NCBI RefSeq assembly: GCF_017876545.1
Contig: NZ_JAGIOD010000001.1
Coordinates: 2,108,001-2,172,000, forward strand
Direction: 5' to 3'
DNA from: Brachybacterium sacelli
GTDB taxonomy: Bacteria; Actinomycetota; Actinomycetes; Actinomycetales; Dermabacteraceae
Length of the DNA stretch: 64,000 nt
Every line of letters begins with the position of its first letter. Position 1 is the stretch's first letter. Made by a program: the position numbers and the translations under genes. The notes beneath the pieces are model-generated. The model had not been told where the DNA came from and made no database searches. It worked only from the letters and a program-made list of their open reading frames with translations. Shown here piece after piece: positions 8,131 through 16,627 of the stretch.

Positions 8131-9068
8131 GAGAGGCCGAGATCCTGGCCCTGGTCCAGGAGCGTCCCTGGGCCGCTGCGCCGTGGGCACAGGACCTGGT
8201 CACGGAGTTCCCCGCGCGGCTGCAGGCGGTGCGCGAGCGCTGGGACCTGACCGTGACCGGCGCGCTGCCGGCGGGCGCGGGGCTGCCGGTGCTGGAGGTG
8301 CTGCAGGGCGGTGCCGGCGGTCGGAGCCGCCGCGCGGTCCTCAAGCTCGACGGCGCCGGTGCCGGCGTCGACCAGCAGGCACGGATCCTGGAGGCGGCCG
8401 AGGGGCACGGCTACGTACGGCTGCTGGACCACGATCCCGCGCGGGGCGCGATGCTGCTGGAACGCCTCGGACCCACGCTGGCGGAGACGACACCTGATCC
8501 CGTCGCCCAGACCGACGTACTCGCCGGGCTGCTCGAACAGGCCTGGGAGCTGCCGCTGGAGGTGGGGGCGTCCTTCGCCCCGGATCAGAAGGCGCGATCT
8601 CTGCTCGAGCTCGTCGAGGCTGCGCCCGACCAGGTCGCCTCCTCACGCCACGGCGCGGTCCTCAGCCGTGCCCGGGAGCTGGCGCTCTCGCTGGCGGCCT
8701 CCCCGGCCCCTCGCCAGGTGGTGGTCCATGGTGATCCGCATGCCTCGAACGCCCTGGCGCGGGAGGGGGCCCAGGTACTGATCGACCCGGACGGATTCCG
8801 GTGCGAGCCCGAGTACGACGCCGGGGTCGTCCTGCGCGACCACCAGCAGTGGATCGACGACCTCGAGCGGGCCGAGGGTGCGGGGGCCGGCAGGCGGTGG
8901 CACACGGAGCTCGTCGGCCGACTCGCCCGGCGGCTCGAGCTGGAACCGGAGCGGATCGCGGCCTGGGCGCATCTGGAGCGCGTCACCACCGGGATACACC
9001 TGGGCCGTCTCGGATACGCCGAGGAGAGCGAGGCGTGGCTGCGCACGGCGGCACGGGTGCTGACGTGA
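8127..9068 (+). CDS. APH(6)/hydroxyurea-kinase-like small-molecule phosphotransferase
   Basis: A 313-residue protein with the aminoglycoside-phosphotransferase fold signature. Brenner's motif is VVHGDPHASNAL (His201), the metal-binding segment is LIDPDGF, and CEPEYDAGVVLRDH follows as in streptomycin 6-kinase relatives. The GTG start overlaps the regulator stop by 4 bp (GTGA), so the kinase is translationally coupled to the GntR gene. The real substrate is unknown. The context suggests an amino-sugar or related metabolite as much as an antibiotic. No secretion signal or membrane segment is seen, so it is cytoplasmic. Confidence 0.8.
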   Translation: MREAEILALVQERPWAAAPWAQDLVTEFPARLQAVRERWDLTVTGALPAGAGLPVLEVLQGGAGGRSRRAVLKLDGAGAGVDQQARILEAAEGHGYVRLLDHDPARGAMLLERLGPTLAETTPDPVAQTDVLAGLLEQAWELPLEVGASFAPDQKARSLLELVEAAPDQVASSRHGAVLSRARELALSLAASPAPRQVVVHGDPHASNALAREGAQVLIDPDGFRCEPEYDAGVVLRDHQQWIDDLERAEGAGAGRRWHTELVGRLARRLELEPERIAAWAHLERVTTGIHLGRLGYAEESEAWLRTAARVLT

Positions 9069-9095
9069 GGGGCTGGGCCGGGAGCGGCCGGTCGA

Positions 9096-9143
9096 TCAGG
9101 CGAGGGACCAGGCGAGCGACCAGCCGAGCGGTCAGCCCAGGGA
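9096..9143. repeat. Four imperfect 12-nt tandem repeats
   Basis: Units of the form CCAGGCGAGCGA occur four times in tandem with 2-5 mismatches each, spanning the convergent gap between the kinase gene and msrA and running over the msrA stop codon. No hairpin or known function is evident. Confidence 0.5.
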
Positions 9144-9827
9144 GCAGGCCACGCCGTTGAAACCGTGGTTGCAGTAACCGCCGGGCTGGGCGTGCAGGTA
9201 CTGCTGGTGCACGGGCTCGGCGGTGTAGTAGACACCGTCACCGGCCTCGGCCAGCGCGCTCAGCTCGGTGGTGATGCGGCCGCGACCTGCCTCGTCGAGG
9301 GCCTGCTGATAGCGCGCGACGGAATCGCGGACCACCTCGGCCTGGGCGTCCGACGTCCAGTACACGGCGCTTCGGTACTCGGTGCCCACGTCGTTGCCCT
9401 GCCGATTCGCCGTGGTCGGGTCGTGCTGCTGCCAGAACTGTGTGAGCAGGGCACGAAGGGTCTCCTCCCCACCGGAGTAGATGACGCGCACCGCCTCGGC
9501 GTGGCCGGTCTGCGCGGAGAAGACCTCCTCGTAGGTGGGATGCGGCGTGAAGCCGCCGGCGTATCCCGAGGACGTCGTGTGCACACCGGGAATCTGCCAG
9601 GCGATGCGCTCGATCCCCCAGAAGCAGCCGCCCGCCAGGATGATCTCCTCGGTGCCCTCGGGCCAGGGGCGGGGGTCCGTGGGGGAGTCGGGGCCGAGCA
9701 TGTCGGTACCCAGCACGAGATGCTCGCGCTCGAGGGGATAGGGGTAGCGGTCTCGGCCGGGCAGGGCGTCCTCCGGCGCGACCATGTCCTTCTTGTGCGC
9801 GTACAGGAGATCCATCATCTGCCACAT
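9132..9827 (-). CDS. msrA: Peptide methionine-(S)-S-oxide reductase
   Basis: A 231-residue MsrA. The catalytic cysteine lies in GCFWG (Cys68). The conserved GYAGG, GHAEAV, QHDPTT and TEYRSA segments follow, and the C-terminal GYCNHGFNGVAC supplies resolving cysteines. It repairs methionine-S-sulfoxide in oxidised cytoplasmic proteins using thioredoxin. The start at 9827 (MWQMMDLL) was chosen because TAGCGT lies exactly 7 nt upstream and no Shine-Dalgarno is visible, as expected for a leaderless transcript. ATGs at 9818 and 9815 are alternatives. The gene stands alone, convergent with the upstream kinase. Confidence 0.95.
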   Translation of the reverse strand: MWQMMDLLYAHKKDMVAPEDALPGRDRYPYPLEREHLVLGTDMLGPDSPTDPRPWPEGTEEIILAGGCFWGIERIAWQIPGVHTTSSGYAGGFTPHPTYEEVFSAQTGHAEAVRVIYSGGEETLRALLTQFWQQHDPTTANRQGNDVGTEYRSAVYWTSDAQAEVVRDSVARYQQALDEAGRGRITTELSALAEAGDGVYYTAEPVHQQYLHAQPGGYCNHGFNGVACSLG

Positions 9828-9834
9828 GAAGCAC

Positions 9835-9840
9835 ACGCTA
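9835..9840 (-). promoter_or_regulatory. -10 box of msrA (leaderless start)
   Basis: TAGCGT on the minus strand, 7 nt before the msrA ATG. There is no ribosome binding site between the two. Confidence 0.5.
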
Positions 9841-9959
9841 GTCCTGGCGGCTGCCACAGGGGAGGGCGCAGGGAGGCTTCTCACGAGGCGCCGGCGCGGG
9901 GGAATAGCAGGCGCGGGGATTGCAGGAGTGGGGGTCAGCACGAGCAGGGCGACGCGGCG

Positions 9960-10186
9960 GTGAAGCTGCTCTGGCTAGCGATCTGCAACATCGAAGACAA
10001 ACGCGCTGCCGAACGCGCTCGGGACCACGGCAAGCCCGCCGGCCAGCGCAAAGCCCAGGGCCGACTCGTCGAGGGCCAGATCGTCACGAACTGGAATCAA
10101 GCCCTCGCCCAACTCGCCGCGGCCTACCCCGACCGAATCAACCCCTACCTGTGACCACCCCGCTTACACAAACAAATTGACAGGCC
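9960..10186 (+). mobile_element. Right-end remnant of an IS256-type insertion sequence
   Basis: From 9960 to the stop at 10154 the frame encodes about 64 residues (VKLLWLAICNIEDKRAAE ... YPDRINPYL) that match the conserved C-terminus of IS256-family transposases, which ends with a YPDR-type motif. Nine nt past the stop, 10162-10186 has the look of an IS256-type terminal repeat (CTTACACAAACAAATTGACA). No N-terminal or catalytic DDE part is present in the window, so only a decayed 3' end remains. GTG at 9960 is a convenience start, not a functional one. Confidence 0.7.
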
Positions 10187-10370
10187 CGCGGGCTTTCCGG
10201 CGGTCCATGCCCCGAGAAGACATCGATCCGACCTTCCTCCACACAGCCCCTTCATCCCCATCGTCGCGTGATGGATAGCCGCGCCCCTGGCCGTGGACGA
10301 CCCTGGAAGGGAACGCACGAACAGAGGCTCGACGAGGGGCATCGCCCCGGGACATGACGAGGAGGCGACC

Positions 10371-12050
10371 ATGGCGACCGCACTGCAGGAGTGGACCGCC
10401 TCCCTGGCCAGGGCCTGTGAGCGCGCGCCCCGTGGCGGTGACCTCCGGGGTGTCACCGATGCGGAGCTGATCGACTCCATCGGAGCACTCGAGCGGATGA
10501 AGGGGGCGATCAGCGCCGCCCAGGCTCGCGCCGAGATCGCGTTCCGGGACTCGCAGGTCGAGCTGCAGCGGCGCCAGGGTGTCGCGCGCGCACTACGGGG
10601 TCGTGGCGTCGCCGACCAGATCGGGCTCGCTCGTCGCATCACTCCGAAGCAGGCTTCCGACCAGGTGGCGCTGCATCGGGTCCTCGTCGAGAGCCTGCCG
10701 CGCACCATCGGTCTGCTCGAGCGCGGTGAGATCAGTGAATGGGCGGCGCACGAAGTCGCCAAGAACGTGGTCGTGCTCCATGACGAGGACCGTGCGCTGA
10801 TCGATGCGGAGCTGGAGACGAGACTCCCGAAGCTCACCGCCACGAGAAGCGGGCAGGTCGCGCGAGCGCGTGCTCAGGAGCTCGACCCCGTCGCCGCGGT
10901 GGTCCGGGCCAAGCGCGCGGTGGCCGGTCGTCGCGCCTCGTTGCGGCCGGCACCGGACGGCATGTCGATCTTCCGCGCCGTCCTGCCCACGAAGGAGGGT
11001 GTCTCCACCTTCAAGGCTTTGACCGAGGCGTCGAAGTCGGCGAAGAGCTCCGGTGACGCGCGGAACAAGGGACAGATCATGGCCGACACCCTCGTCGAGC
11101 GGGTCACCGGAGCCGCGACGGTCGATGAGATCCCGGTCGAGGTCAACCTGCTGATGACGGACACGACGCTGCTGAACGATGACGATCAGACGGCGTGGAT
11201 GGACGGTCACCCGATCCCTGGCCGGCTCGCCCGCGACATCGCTCTGGGAGTCGTCTCCACCCGCGCAGGCATCCGGACGGCCTCGCACTGGAACTCCCCT
11301 GAACCGAGTACCGCTGCCACCGACCAGGCTAGCGCTGCCTCGAGTGCCACCGACCTGACCGGCCCTGAGCACGAGCACCGCGACCGAGCGGGCGAGGGCC
11401 CGTCGTACGCTGACGATGCCGAGAGCGTCGACCGCGGTGAGTCCTCAGACCGAGCTCATCGGGTGTCGTCTGCGGTCGACCAAGCTCCGCAGGAGCCGAC
11501 GGCGACTCCGTCATCGCAGGAAGAACGTTCCCGCCCTGAGGGCCCACCGGGCTCCTCGGGCCCCACGTCACGGGACCTCACGTACGCCGCGCGATGGATC
11601 CGGCGCTTGTACACCGATCCTCGCACCGGGGAACTGGTCGCCGCCGACCCGCGCCGGCGCCTGTTCCGAGGCTCGATCCGCCGATTCATCCTGCTGAGGG
11701 ATCAGCGCTGCCGCACGCCCTGGTGCGACGCGGCCATCCACGACATCGACCACGTCACTCGTCATGCCGAGGGTGGCGAGACGACGACTCGCAACGGGAT
11801 CGGGCACTGCCAGCGCTTCAACCTGGTCAAGGAGATCCCCGGCTGGGAGACCGCCTCGGAGGCCGGGGGCGACGGAGCCGCGAGCACCCTGACGATCACC
11901 ACCCCGACCGGGCACCGGTACACCTCGACCACGCCCGCGCTGCGTCCACCCTCGCATCCGCCCGCTTCGAACTCGCCCGCTTCGCCTCCGTCCGCTTCGC
12001 CTCCGTCCGATGACGACCAACCCGGCGACGCGCTGCCTCGGGCCGGCTGA
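10371..12050 (+). CDS. DUF222 / HNH endonuclease domain protein
   Basis: A 559-residue member of the actinobacterial 13E12-repeat family. A long helical DUF222 region (about residues 20-300) is followed by an acidic/Ser-rich low-complexity stretch, then an HNH nuclease core near residues 440-490 with CRTPWCDAAIHDIDHV, HAEGGETTTRNG and HCQRFN. The tail is a Pro/Ser repeat from an imperfect 15-nt DNA repeat (about 11977-12009). The ATG at 10371 follows GAGGAGG, and 26 codons upstream in frame are rejected. Families like this occur in several copies per genome. The cellular role is unknown. The IS remnant just upstream suggests a variable spot. Confidence 0.88.
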   Translation: MATALQEWTASLARACERAPRGGDLRGVTDAELIDSIGALERMKGAISAAQARAEIAFRDSQVELQRRQGVARALRGRGVADQIGLARRITPKQASDQVALHRVLVESLPRTIGLLERGEISEWAAHEVAKNVVVLHDEDRALIDAELETRLPKLTATRSGQVARARAQELDPVAAVVRAKRAVAGRRASLRPAPDGMSIFRAVLPTKEGVSTFKALTEASKSAKSSGDARNKGQIMADTLVERVTGAATVDEIPVEVNLLMTDTTLLNDDDQTAWMDGHPIPGRLARDIALGVVSTRAGIRTASHWNSPEPSTAATDQASAASSATDLTGPEHEHRDRAGEGPSYADDAESVDRGESSDRAHRVSSAVDQAPQEPTATPSSQEERSRPEGPPGSSGPTSRDLTYAARWIRRLYTDPRTGELVAADPRRRLFRGSIRRFILLRDQRCRTPWCDAAIHDIDHVTRHAEGGETTTRNGIGHCQRFNLVKEIPGWETASEAGGDGAASTLTITTPTGHRYTSTTPALRPPSHPPASNSPASPPSASPPSDDDQPGDALPRAG

Positions 12051-12134
12051 CTCCAGGGGCACGAAAGCCCCCACGGGTGCCGGGGCAGAGCATCGGCTCG
12101 CCGTCGTACGCGGGGACGATGACAGAATGGCTCG

Positions 12135-13709
12135 ATGGAGCCGACGACGATCCCGCACGACAGCAGCAATGCCCCCGGAGCCGCCGAGCGATCACGCTCG
12201 AGCACCAGCACGGAGGGGGCCGGCGGGGCTCGCCCCAACATCGTCTTCATCCTCACCGATGATCACGCCGCCCACGCGATCAGCACCTACTCGGGCCGGC
12301 TCAACTCCACGCCGAACCTCGACCGGATCGCCGCGCAGGGCGTCCGGCTCGACTCGTTGTACTGCACCAACTCGATCTGCACCCCGAGCCGCGCCACGAT
12401 CCTGTCGGGCACCTACTCGCACGTGAACGGGGCGGCCACGATCTACTCCGGCTTCGACTACCGGGTGCGGACGTTCCCGCAGGTCCTGCACGAGTGCGGA
12501 TACCGCACCGCGCTGTTCGGCAAGTGGCACCTCGGCCACGAGACGCGCAACGACCCGCAGGGCTTCGACGAGTGGCGGATCTACCGTGGTCAGGGCGAGT
12601 ACAACGACCCGGTCATGTACGGGATCGACGCCGCCGGAGACCGCGTGGACGAGGCGGTTCCCGGCTACGCGACAGACACCGTCACCGACCTCGCACTGGG
12701 CTGGCTCGAGCGCACCCAGGACAAGGACCCCGACGCCCCGTTCTGCCTGCTGCTGCACCACAAGGCCCCCCACCGCAACTGGATCCCCCATCCCCGGCAC
12801 TCGGATCTGTACCCGCTCGGATCGATCCCCGAGCCGGACACCCTGTTCGACGACCACTCGACCATGAGCCGCGCCGTCCGTGACGTGCGCATGAGCATCG
12901 CAGACGACCTCACCGAGGACGATCTCAAGCAGCCGCTGCCGCCCGAGCTCGTGGGCGAGGAGCGCCGCGAGGCGCGCACCCGCCGCAACTACCAGCTGTA
13001 CATGCGCGACTATCTCCAGACCATCCAGGCGATCGACGACTCCACCGGCCGGGTTCTCGCCGACCTCGAATCACGCGGGCTCGCCGAGAACACGATCGTG
13101 GTGTACACCTCCGACCAGGGCTTCTTCCTCGGCGACCACGGCTGGTTCGACAAGCGACTCATGTTCGACCAGTCCCTGCAGATGCCGATGATGGTGCGCT
13201 GGCCGGCGCAGATCGCTCCCGGATCCGTCGTCGACGAGCTCGCCACCAACGTCGACCTGGCCGCCACGCTGCTCGATGCCTGCGGCCTCGACCCGGAGGC
13301 ATCGCTCCCGGACCAGCAGGGACGCAGCCTGCTCCCCTTGCTGGACGGGACGGCGGACGACGCCACCCGCGAGTCCTGGCCCGACGCCATGTACTACCGC
13401 TACTGGGAGCACGAGGACCCCTCCCACGATGCGCCGGCCCATTACGGCATCCGCACCGAGACCCACAAGTTGATCCACTACTACGGTGACGGCATGGGGG
13501 CACCCGGATCCTCCGACGCACTCCGGGAGCCGGAATGGGAGATGTACGACCTGGCCGCCGACCCTGCCGAGCTCACCAACATCGCAGACGACCCCGCCCA
13601 TGCCGCGACTCGCGCGAACCTCGAGCGGCGCCTCGCCCAGCTGCAGACCGAGGTGGGGGACCTGCCCTACGAGGGGCCGCAGACGCCGCGCCCGCACTGG
13701 GGGCGGTGA
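12135..13709 (+). CDS. Type I sulfatase (formylglycine-dependent)
   Basis: A 524-residue arylsulfatase-fold enzyme hydrolysing sulfate esters. The CTPSR motif carries the cysteine (Cys82) that an FGE enzyme converts to formylglycine. Calcium ligands are expected at TDDH (residues 41-44) and SDQGFFLGDHG. The C-terminal subdomain contains a sulfatase-typical EMYDLAADPAELTNIAD segment. There is no signal peptide: the first 33 residues are Ser/Thr-rich and hydrophilic, which suggests a cytoplasmic enzyme acting on an imported sulfated sugar. No FGE gene lies nearby. CAGAAT 6 nt before the ATG could be a weak leaderless -10 box. Substrate unknown. Confidence 0.9.
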   Translation: MEPTTIPHDSSNAPGAAERSRSSTSTEGAGGARPNIVFILTDDHAAHAISTYSGRLNSTPNLDRIAAQGVRLDSLYCTNSICTPSRATILSGTYSHVNGAATIYSGFDYRVRTFPQVLHECGYRTALFGKWHLGHETRNDPQGFDEWRIYRGQGEYNDPVMYGIDAAGDRVDEAVPGYATDTVTDLALGWLERTQDKDPDAPFCLLLHHKAPHRNWIPHPRHSDLYPLGSIPEPDTLFDDHSTMSRAVRDVRMSIADDLTEDDLKQPLPPELVGEERREARTRRNYQLYMRDYLQTIQAIDDSTGRVLADLESRGLAENTIVVYTSDQGFFLGDHGWFDKRLMFDQSLQMPMMVRWPAQIAPGSVVDELATNVDLAATLLDACGLDPEASLPDQQGRSLLPLLDGTADDATRESWPDAMYYRYWEHEDPSHDAPAHYGIRTETHKLIHYYGDGMGAPGSSDALREPEWEMYDLAADPAELTNIADDPAHAATRANLERRLAQLQTEVGDLPYEGPQTPRPHWGR

Positions 13710-13719
13710 AGGGCGCCGC

Positions 13720-13762
13720 GCTTCCACGGGGCCCGCGCCGCCCTCACCGGGCCCGCGGAAGC
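13720..13762. terminator. Bidirectional terminator-like hairpin
   Basis: Arms of the form GCTTCC-CGGG-GCCCG with one bulge pair across the convergent ends of the sulfatase gene and the minus-strand membrane-protein gene, whose last codons lie in the right arm. Confidence 0.5.
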
Positions 13763-14292
13763 ACCGTGTAGAACAGCGCGAGCGCGGCGAGGGCGCCGAC
13801 GACCAGCATCCACGGCCCGAACCGGATCCCCGAGAGCACCACGACGAGCAGGCCCGCCACGATGCTGGCCGCGAGCACCATGAGCAGCCCGCGCCCGCTG
13901 AGCCGCCACGCCGAGCGCTCGAACACTCCGTGCACCGGGATCGTGGCGGCCAGGGCGTACGCGGAATGGGACACCAGCAGTGCCAGCCCCACCACCGCGG
14001 CGCGCAGGGCGGTCAGGTCACCCTGCCCGGCGAGGACCAGGAGGATCACCGCCGGTGCCAGCAGCCCCACATCGCTGTCCGGACGGAACATCTGCACGCA
14101 CACCGAGATCGCGACGGCCAGCAGCACGAACACGGCACCGAAATTCTGTACCAGACCGCCCGGCAGTGTCACGGACAGGGCGAGCAGCGTCGCGGCCGCG
14201 CCCAGCAGGCGCAGCAGCCACTGCGTGCCGCTGACCTTCTGCAGCTCCAGCAGCCGTCCCGCGATCGGGTCGACCAGACTTCCCAGTCGCAT
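13744..14292 (-). CDS. Small membrane protein of the DUF58/MoxR operon
   Basis: A 182-residue protein with about five hydrophobic segments (for example LLRLLGAAATLLALSVTL, APAVILLVLAG, GLLMVLAASIVAGLLVVVL). I do not recognise a named family. The ATG at 14292 overlaps the DUF58 stop in TGATG, so it is the last gene of the coupled operon. The longer frame upstream is only the antisense continuation into DUF58 and was rejected. Its position suggests a membrane partner of the MoxR/DUF58 system. Confidence 0.7.
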   Translation of the reverse strand: MRLGSLVDPIAGRLLELQKVSGTQWLLRLLGAAATLLALSVTLPGGLVQNFGAVFVLLAVAISVCVQMFRPDSDVGLLAPAVILLVLAGQGDLTALRAAVVGLALLVSHSAYALAATIPVHGVFERSAWRLSGRGLLMVLAASIVAGLLVVVLSGIRFGPWMLVVGALAALALFYTVLPRAR

Positions 14293-15629
14293 CAGGACCT
14301 CCGCATCCGCGGCGCGGACCGCGCGGCCGACAGCGACAGCAGCACCGGCGCCAGCGAGGAGGGGCCCTCCCAGGGCGTCACCGGCACCCCGGACTCGCGC
14401 AGCTCCCGCACGGTCGTCTGCCGCAGCATCCGGCGCATGGCCCACGCCTCCGGCCAGAAACGGTCCGAGACCTTGCCCTCCAGGCGCAGTGGCTTCCCGT
14501 TCAGCACGGACACGTCACCGATGCTCGGCGGGAGGGTGTCCACGACGATGACGTCGGCCCCGTGCGCCACCAGCGCTCCTATCTGCGTGACGGACTCGGC
14601 GTGCAGCAGCGGGGAGCACACCACGGTGAGTGTGCCGGGCCGGATCGTGCGCAGCCGGCGGGCGGGCCGGGCGCGACCGTCCTCCCGCGTGGCCCGGGAG
14701 AGGGCGTCGGTGAGCACGCGCAGCTGGCGCGGGCCGGTGCCGGGCGGGATGGGGCCGATCAGGTGCCCGATGTCGAACACGGAGACCCGGTCCCCGGCGG
14801 TCAGGTAGTGCCGGGCCACGGCGGAGGTCGCCCGGATCGTCATGTCCAGGCTGGTGGGAGCGTCCTCGCCGCTCCACGGGGCCGCGGCGACGTCGGCGAT
14901 GGTGTCGGTGACGAGGAGGACGTCGGTGTCCTGCTCGGTGAAGGTCGCATTGGTGTGCAGCACCCCTGTGCGGTTCGAGACGCGCCAGTTGATGCGGTGC
15001 AGCCGGTCGCCGGGCCGGAACGCCCGCACTTCCGACAGCGCGGTGCCGTCACCGCGCCGACGCGAGAGGTGCACGCCGCTGACACCGATCGGAGTCGGCA
15101 CCTCGACGGGCGCCTCCAGCACCGTCGAGGACGGCACCACCTGCACGTCCAGCGGAGGCAGCCGGTGCTGGGCCCGGAACGCCCCGAGGGAGTCGGCGAC
15201 CAGCACATGCACGGGACCCACCCGGATCCGGCCCCAGCGCTGGGCACTGACGCGCAGCCGCAGTGTCCCGTCGCCCGCCGCGGAGCCGTGCCGGGGCGAG
15301 AAGCGCGAATGGGGCTGCAGCGGGATCGTGGCCGCCGTGAGCACACCCGGCGCAGTGGTGACCGAGACGGCTGCGGTGCCGCCCTCCTCGAGGGAGCGCC
15401 GGTTGGAGACCACGGCAGGTGAGGGCGAACCGTGCTCCTCGCCGCGCGCCACGCGGCGGGCGACGGCGACCAGCGTCCACATCAGCAGCGGCAGCCCGGC
15501 CAGAATGATCAGCGGCCGCCCCGTCAGCACCGCCAGGGCGAGGGCGGCGCAGCCGATCACCGCCGCACGCACCAGGGCCGCGGTGGGGGCCGTCGGCGCC
15601 GACCGCTGCTGGTCCGGGGAGGAGCTCAC
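14292..15629 (-). CDS. DUF58 domain protein
   Basis: A 445-residue protein. Two N-terminal membrane segments (about residues 15-55) are followed by a beta-rich stretch and the DUF58 signature around residues 190-215 (RRRGDGTALSEVRAFRPGD, then HRINWRVSNRTG), leading into a vWA-like fold (VLLVTDT). DUF58 proteins are regularly encoded beside MoxR AAA+ ATPases and are thought to be chaperone targets or adaptors in membrane-associated assembly. The GTG start overlaps the moxR stop (GTGA). Confidence 0.9.
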   Translation of the reverse strand: MSSSPDQQRSAPTAPTAALVRAAVIGCAALALAVLTGRPLIILAGLPLLMWTLVAVARRVARGEEHGSPSPAVVSNRRSLEEGGTAAVSVTTAPGVLTAATIPLQPHSRFSPRHGSAAGDGTLRLRVSAQRWGRIRVGPVHVLVADSLGAFRAQHRLPPLDVQVVPSSTVLEAPVEVPTPIGVSGVHLSRRRGDGTALSEVRAFRPGDRLHRINWRVSNRTGVLHTNATFTEQDTDVLLVTDTIADVAAAPWSGEDAPTSLDMTIRATSAVARHYLTAGDRVSVFDIGHLIGPIPPGTGPRQLRVLTDALSRATREDGRARPARRLRTIRPGTLTVVCSPLLHAESVTQIGALVAHGADVIVVDTLPPSIGDVSVLNGKPLRLEGKVSDRFWPEAWAMRRMLRQTTVRELRESGVPVTPWEGPSSLAPVLLSLSAARSAPRMRRS

Positions 15630-16627
15630 GCCGGGGCGCCCGACGGGGACTGCGCGGCGTCCGCGGCGGCCGGCACCGGGACCTGGTCCAGCACGGAATC
15701 GACGACGCCGGACCCGGAGGCGTTCTGCAGCCAGAGCTCAGGCTTGACCGTCACGCGGTGATCAAGCGCCGGATGCGCGAGGGACTTGACGTCCTCGGGC
15801 ACCACATAGCCGCGGCCTCGGATGAGGGCGAGCGCCCGCGCGCAGGTGATCAGGGCGAGGGTGCCACGCGGGGAGGCCCCGACCAGGGCGTGCTGGTGGC
15901 TGCGGGTAGCGGCGACGAGTTCGACGGCGTAATGGCCCACCGAGTCCTCGACGTGCACGTCCTCGACGGCGGCCTGGACCCCGAGCAACCCTTCGGCGTC
16001 GAGCACCTCGGCCACCGTCTGTTCCTCCCGGCGGCGATCGATCCGGCGGGCGACCACGTCCCACTCCTGCTCCGCGGTCGGGTAGCCGAAGGACAGCCGC
16101 AGCAGGAAGCGGTCCAGCTGGGCCTCCGGCAGCGGGTAGGTGCCCTCGTGCTCGATGGGATTCGCAGTGGCCAGGACGTGGAACGGCCGCGGCAGCCGGC
16201 GCGTGGTGCCCTCGACGGACACCTGGTGCTCCTGCATCGCCTCCAGCAGGGCCGACTGGGTCTTCGGGGGCGTGCGGTTGATCTCGTCGGCCAGCAGCAG
16301 CCCCGTGAACACCGGGCCGGGACGGAACACGAACTCGCCCGTGCGCTGGTCGAACACCTCGGCGCCGGTGAGATCCGACGGCAGCAGGTCCGGGGTGAAC
16401 TGGGCGCGGGTGAAGGGCAGGCCGAGCGCCTGGGCGAAGGACCGCGCGGCGAGGGTCTTGCCGAGCCCCGGCAGGTCCTCGAGCAGCACGTGGCCTCCGG
16501 CGAGGATCCCGGTCAGCACCATCTCGAGGGACTCGCGCTTGCCGACCACGGCGGTCTCGACGGCGTCGAGGACGCGGCGGGCGGCGGCGGTGGCCTCGGC
16601 AGGGGACATGGGCGTGGGCTGGTTCAT
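15626..16627 (-). CDS. MoxR-family AAA+ ATPase
   Basis: A 333-residue AAA_3 ATPase. Walker A is EDLPGLGKT, Walker B/sensor region is DEINRTPPKTQSALLEAM, followed by ATANPIEHEGTYPLPEAQLDRF, with a helical lid domain at the C-terminus. MoxR proteins act as chaperones that mature partner complexes, often together with DUF58/vWA proteins. The ATG at 16627 overlaps the preceding gene's stop by 4 bp and its own stop overlaps the DUF58 start. The longer frame beyond 16627 is antisense shadow. Confidence 0.94.
   Translation of the reverse strand: MNQPTPMSPAEATAAARRVLDAVETAVVGKRESLEMVLTGILAGGHVLLEDLPGLGKTLAARSFAQALGLPFTRAQFTPDLLPSDLTGAEVFDQRTGEFVFRPGPVFTGLLLADEINRTPPKTQSALLEAMQEHQVSVEGTTRRLPRPFHVLATANPIEHEGTYPLPEAQLDRFLLRLSFGYPTAEQEWDVVARRIDRRREEQTVAEVLDAEGLLGVQAAVEDVHVEDSVGHYAVELVAATRSHQHALVGASPRGTLALITCARALALIRGRGYVVPEDVKSLAHPALDHRVTVKPELWLQNASGSGVVDSVLDQVPVPAAADAAQSPSGAPA

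Noticed and set aside
7144..8190. 348-codon minus-strand frame over the GntR gene
   Set aside because: The plus strand has a complete winged-helix/FCD protein; the minus frame has no recognisable motif.
9165..10154. 329-codon plus frame running from msrA into the IS remnant
   Set aside because: Most of it is antisense to msrA; only the last 64 codons resemble a protein (IS256-type tail).
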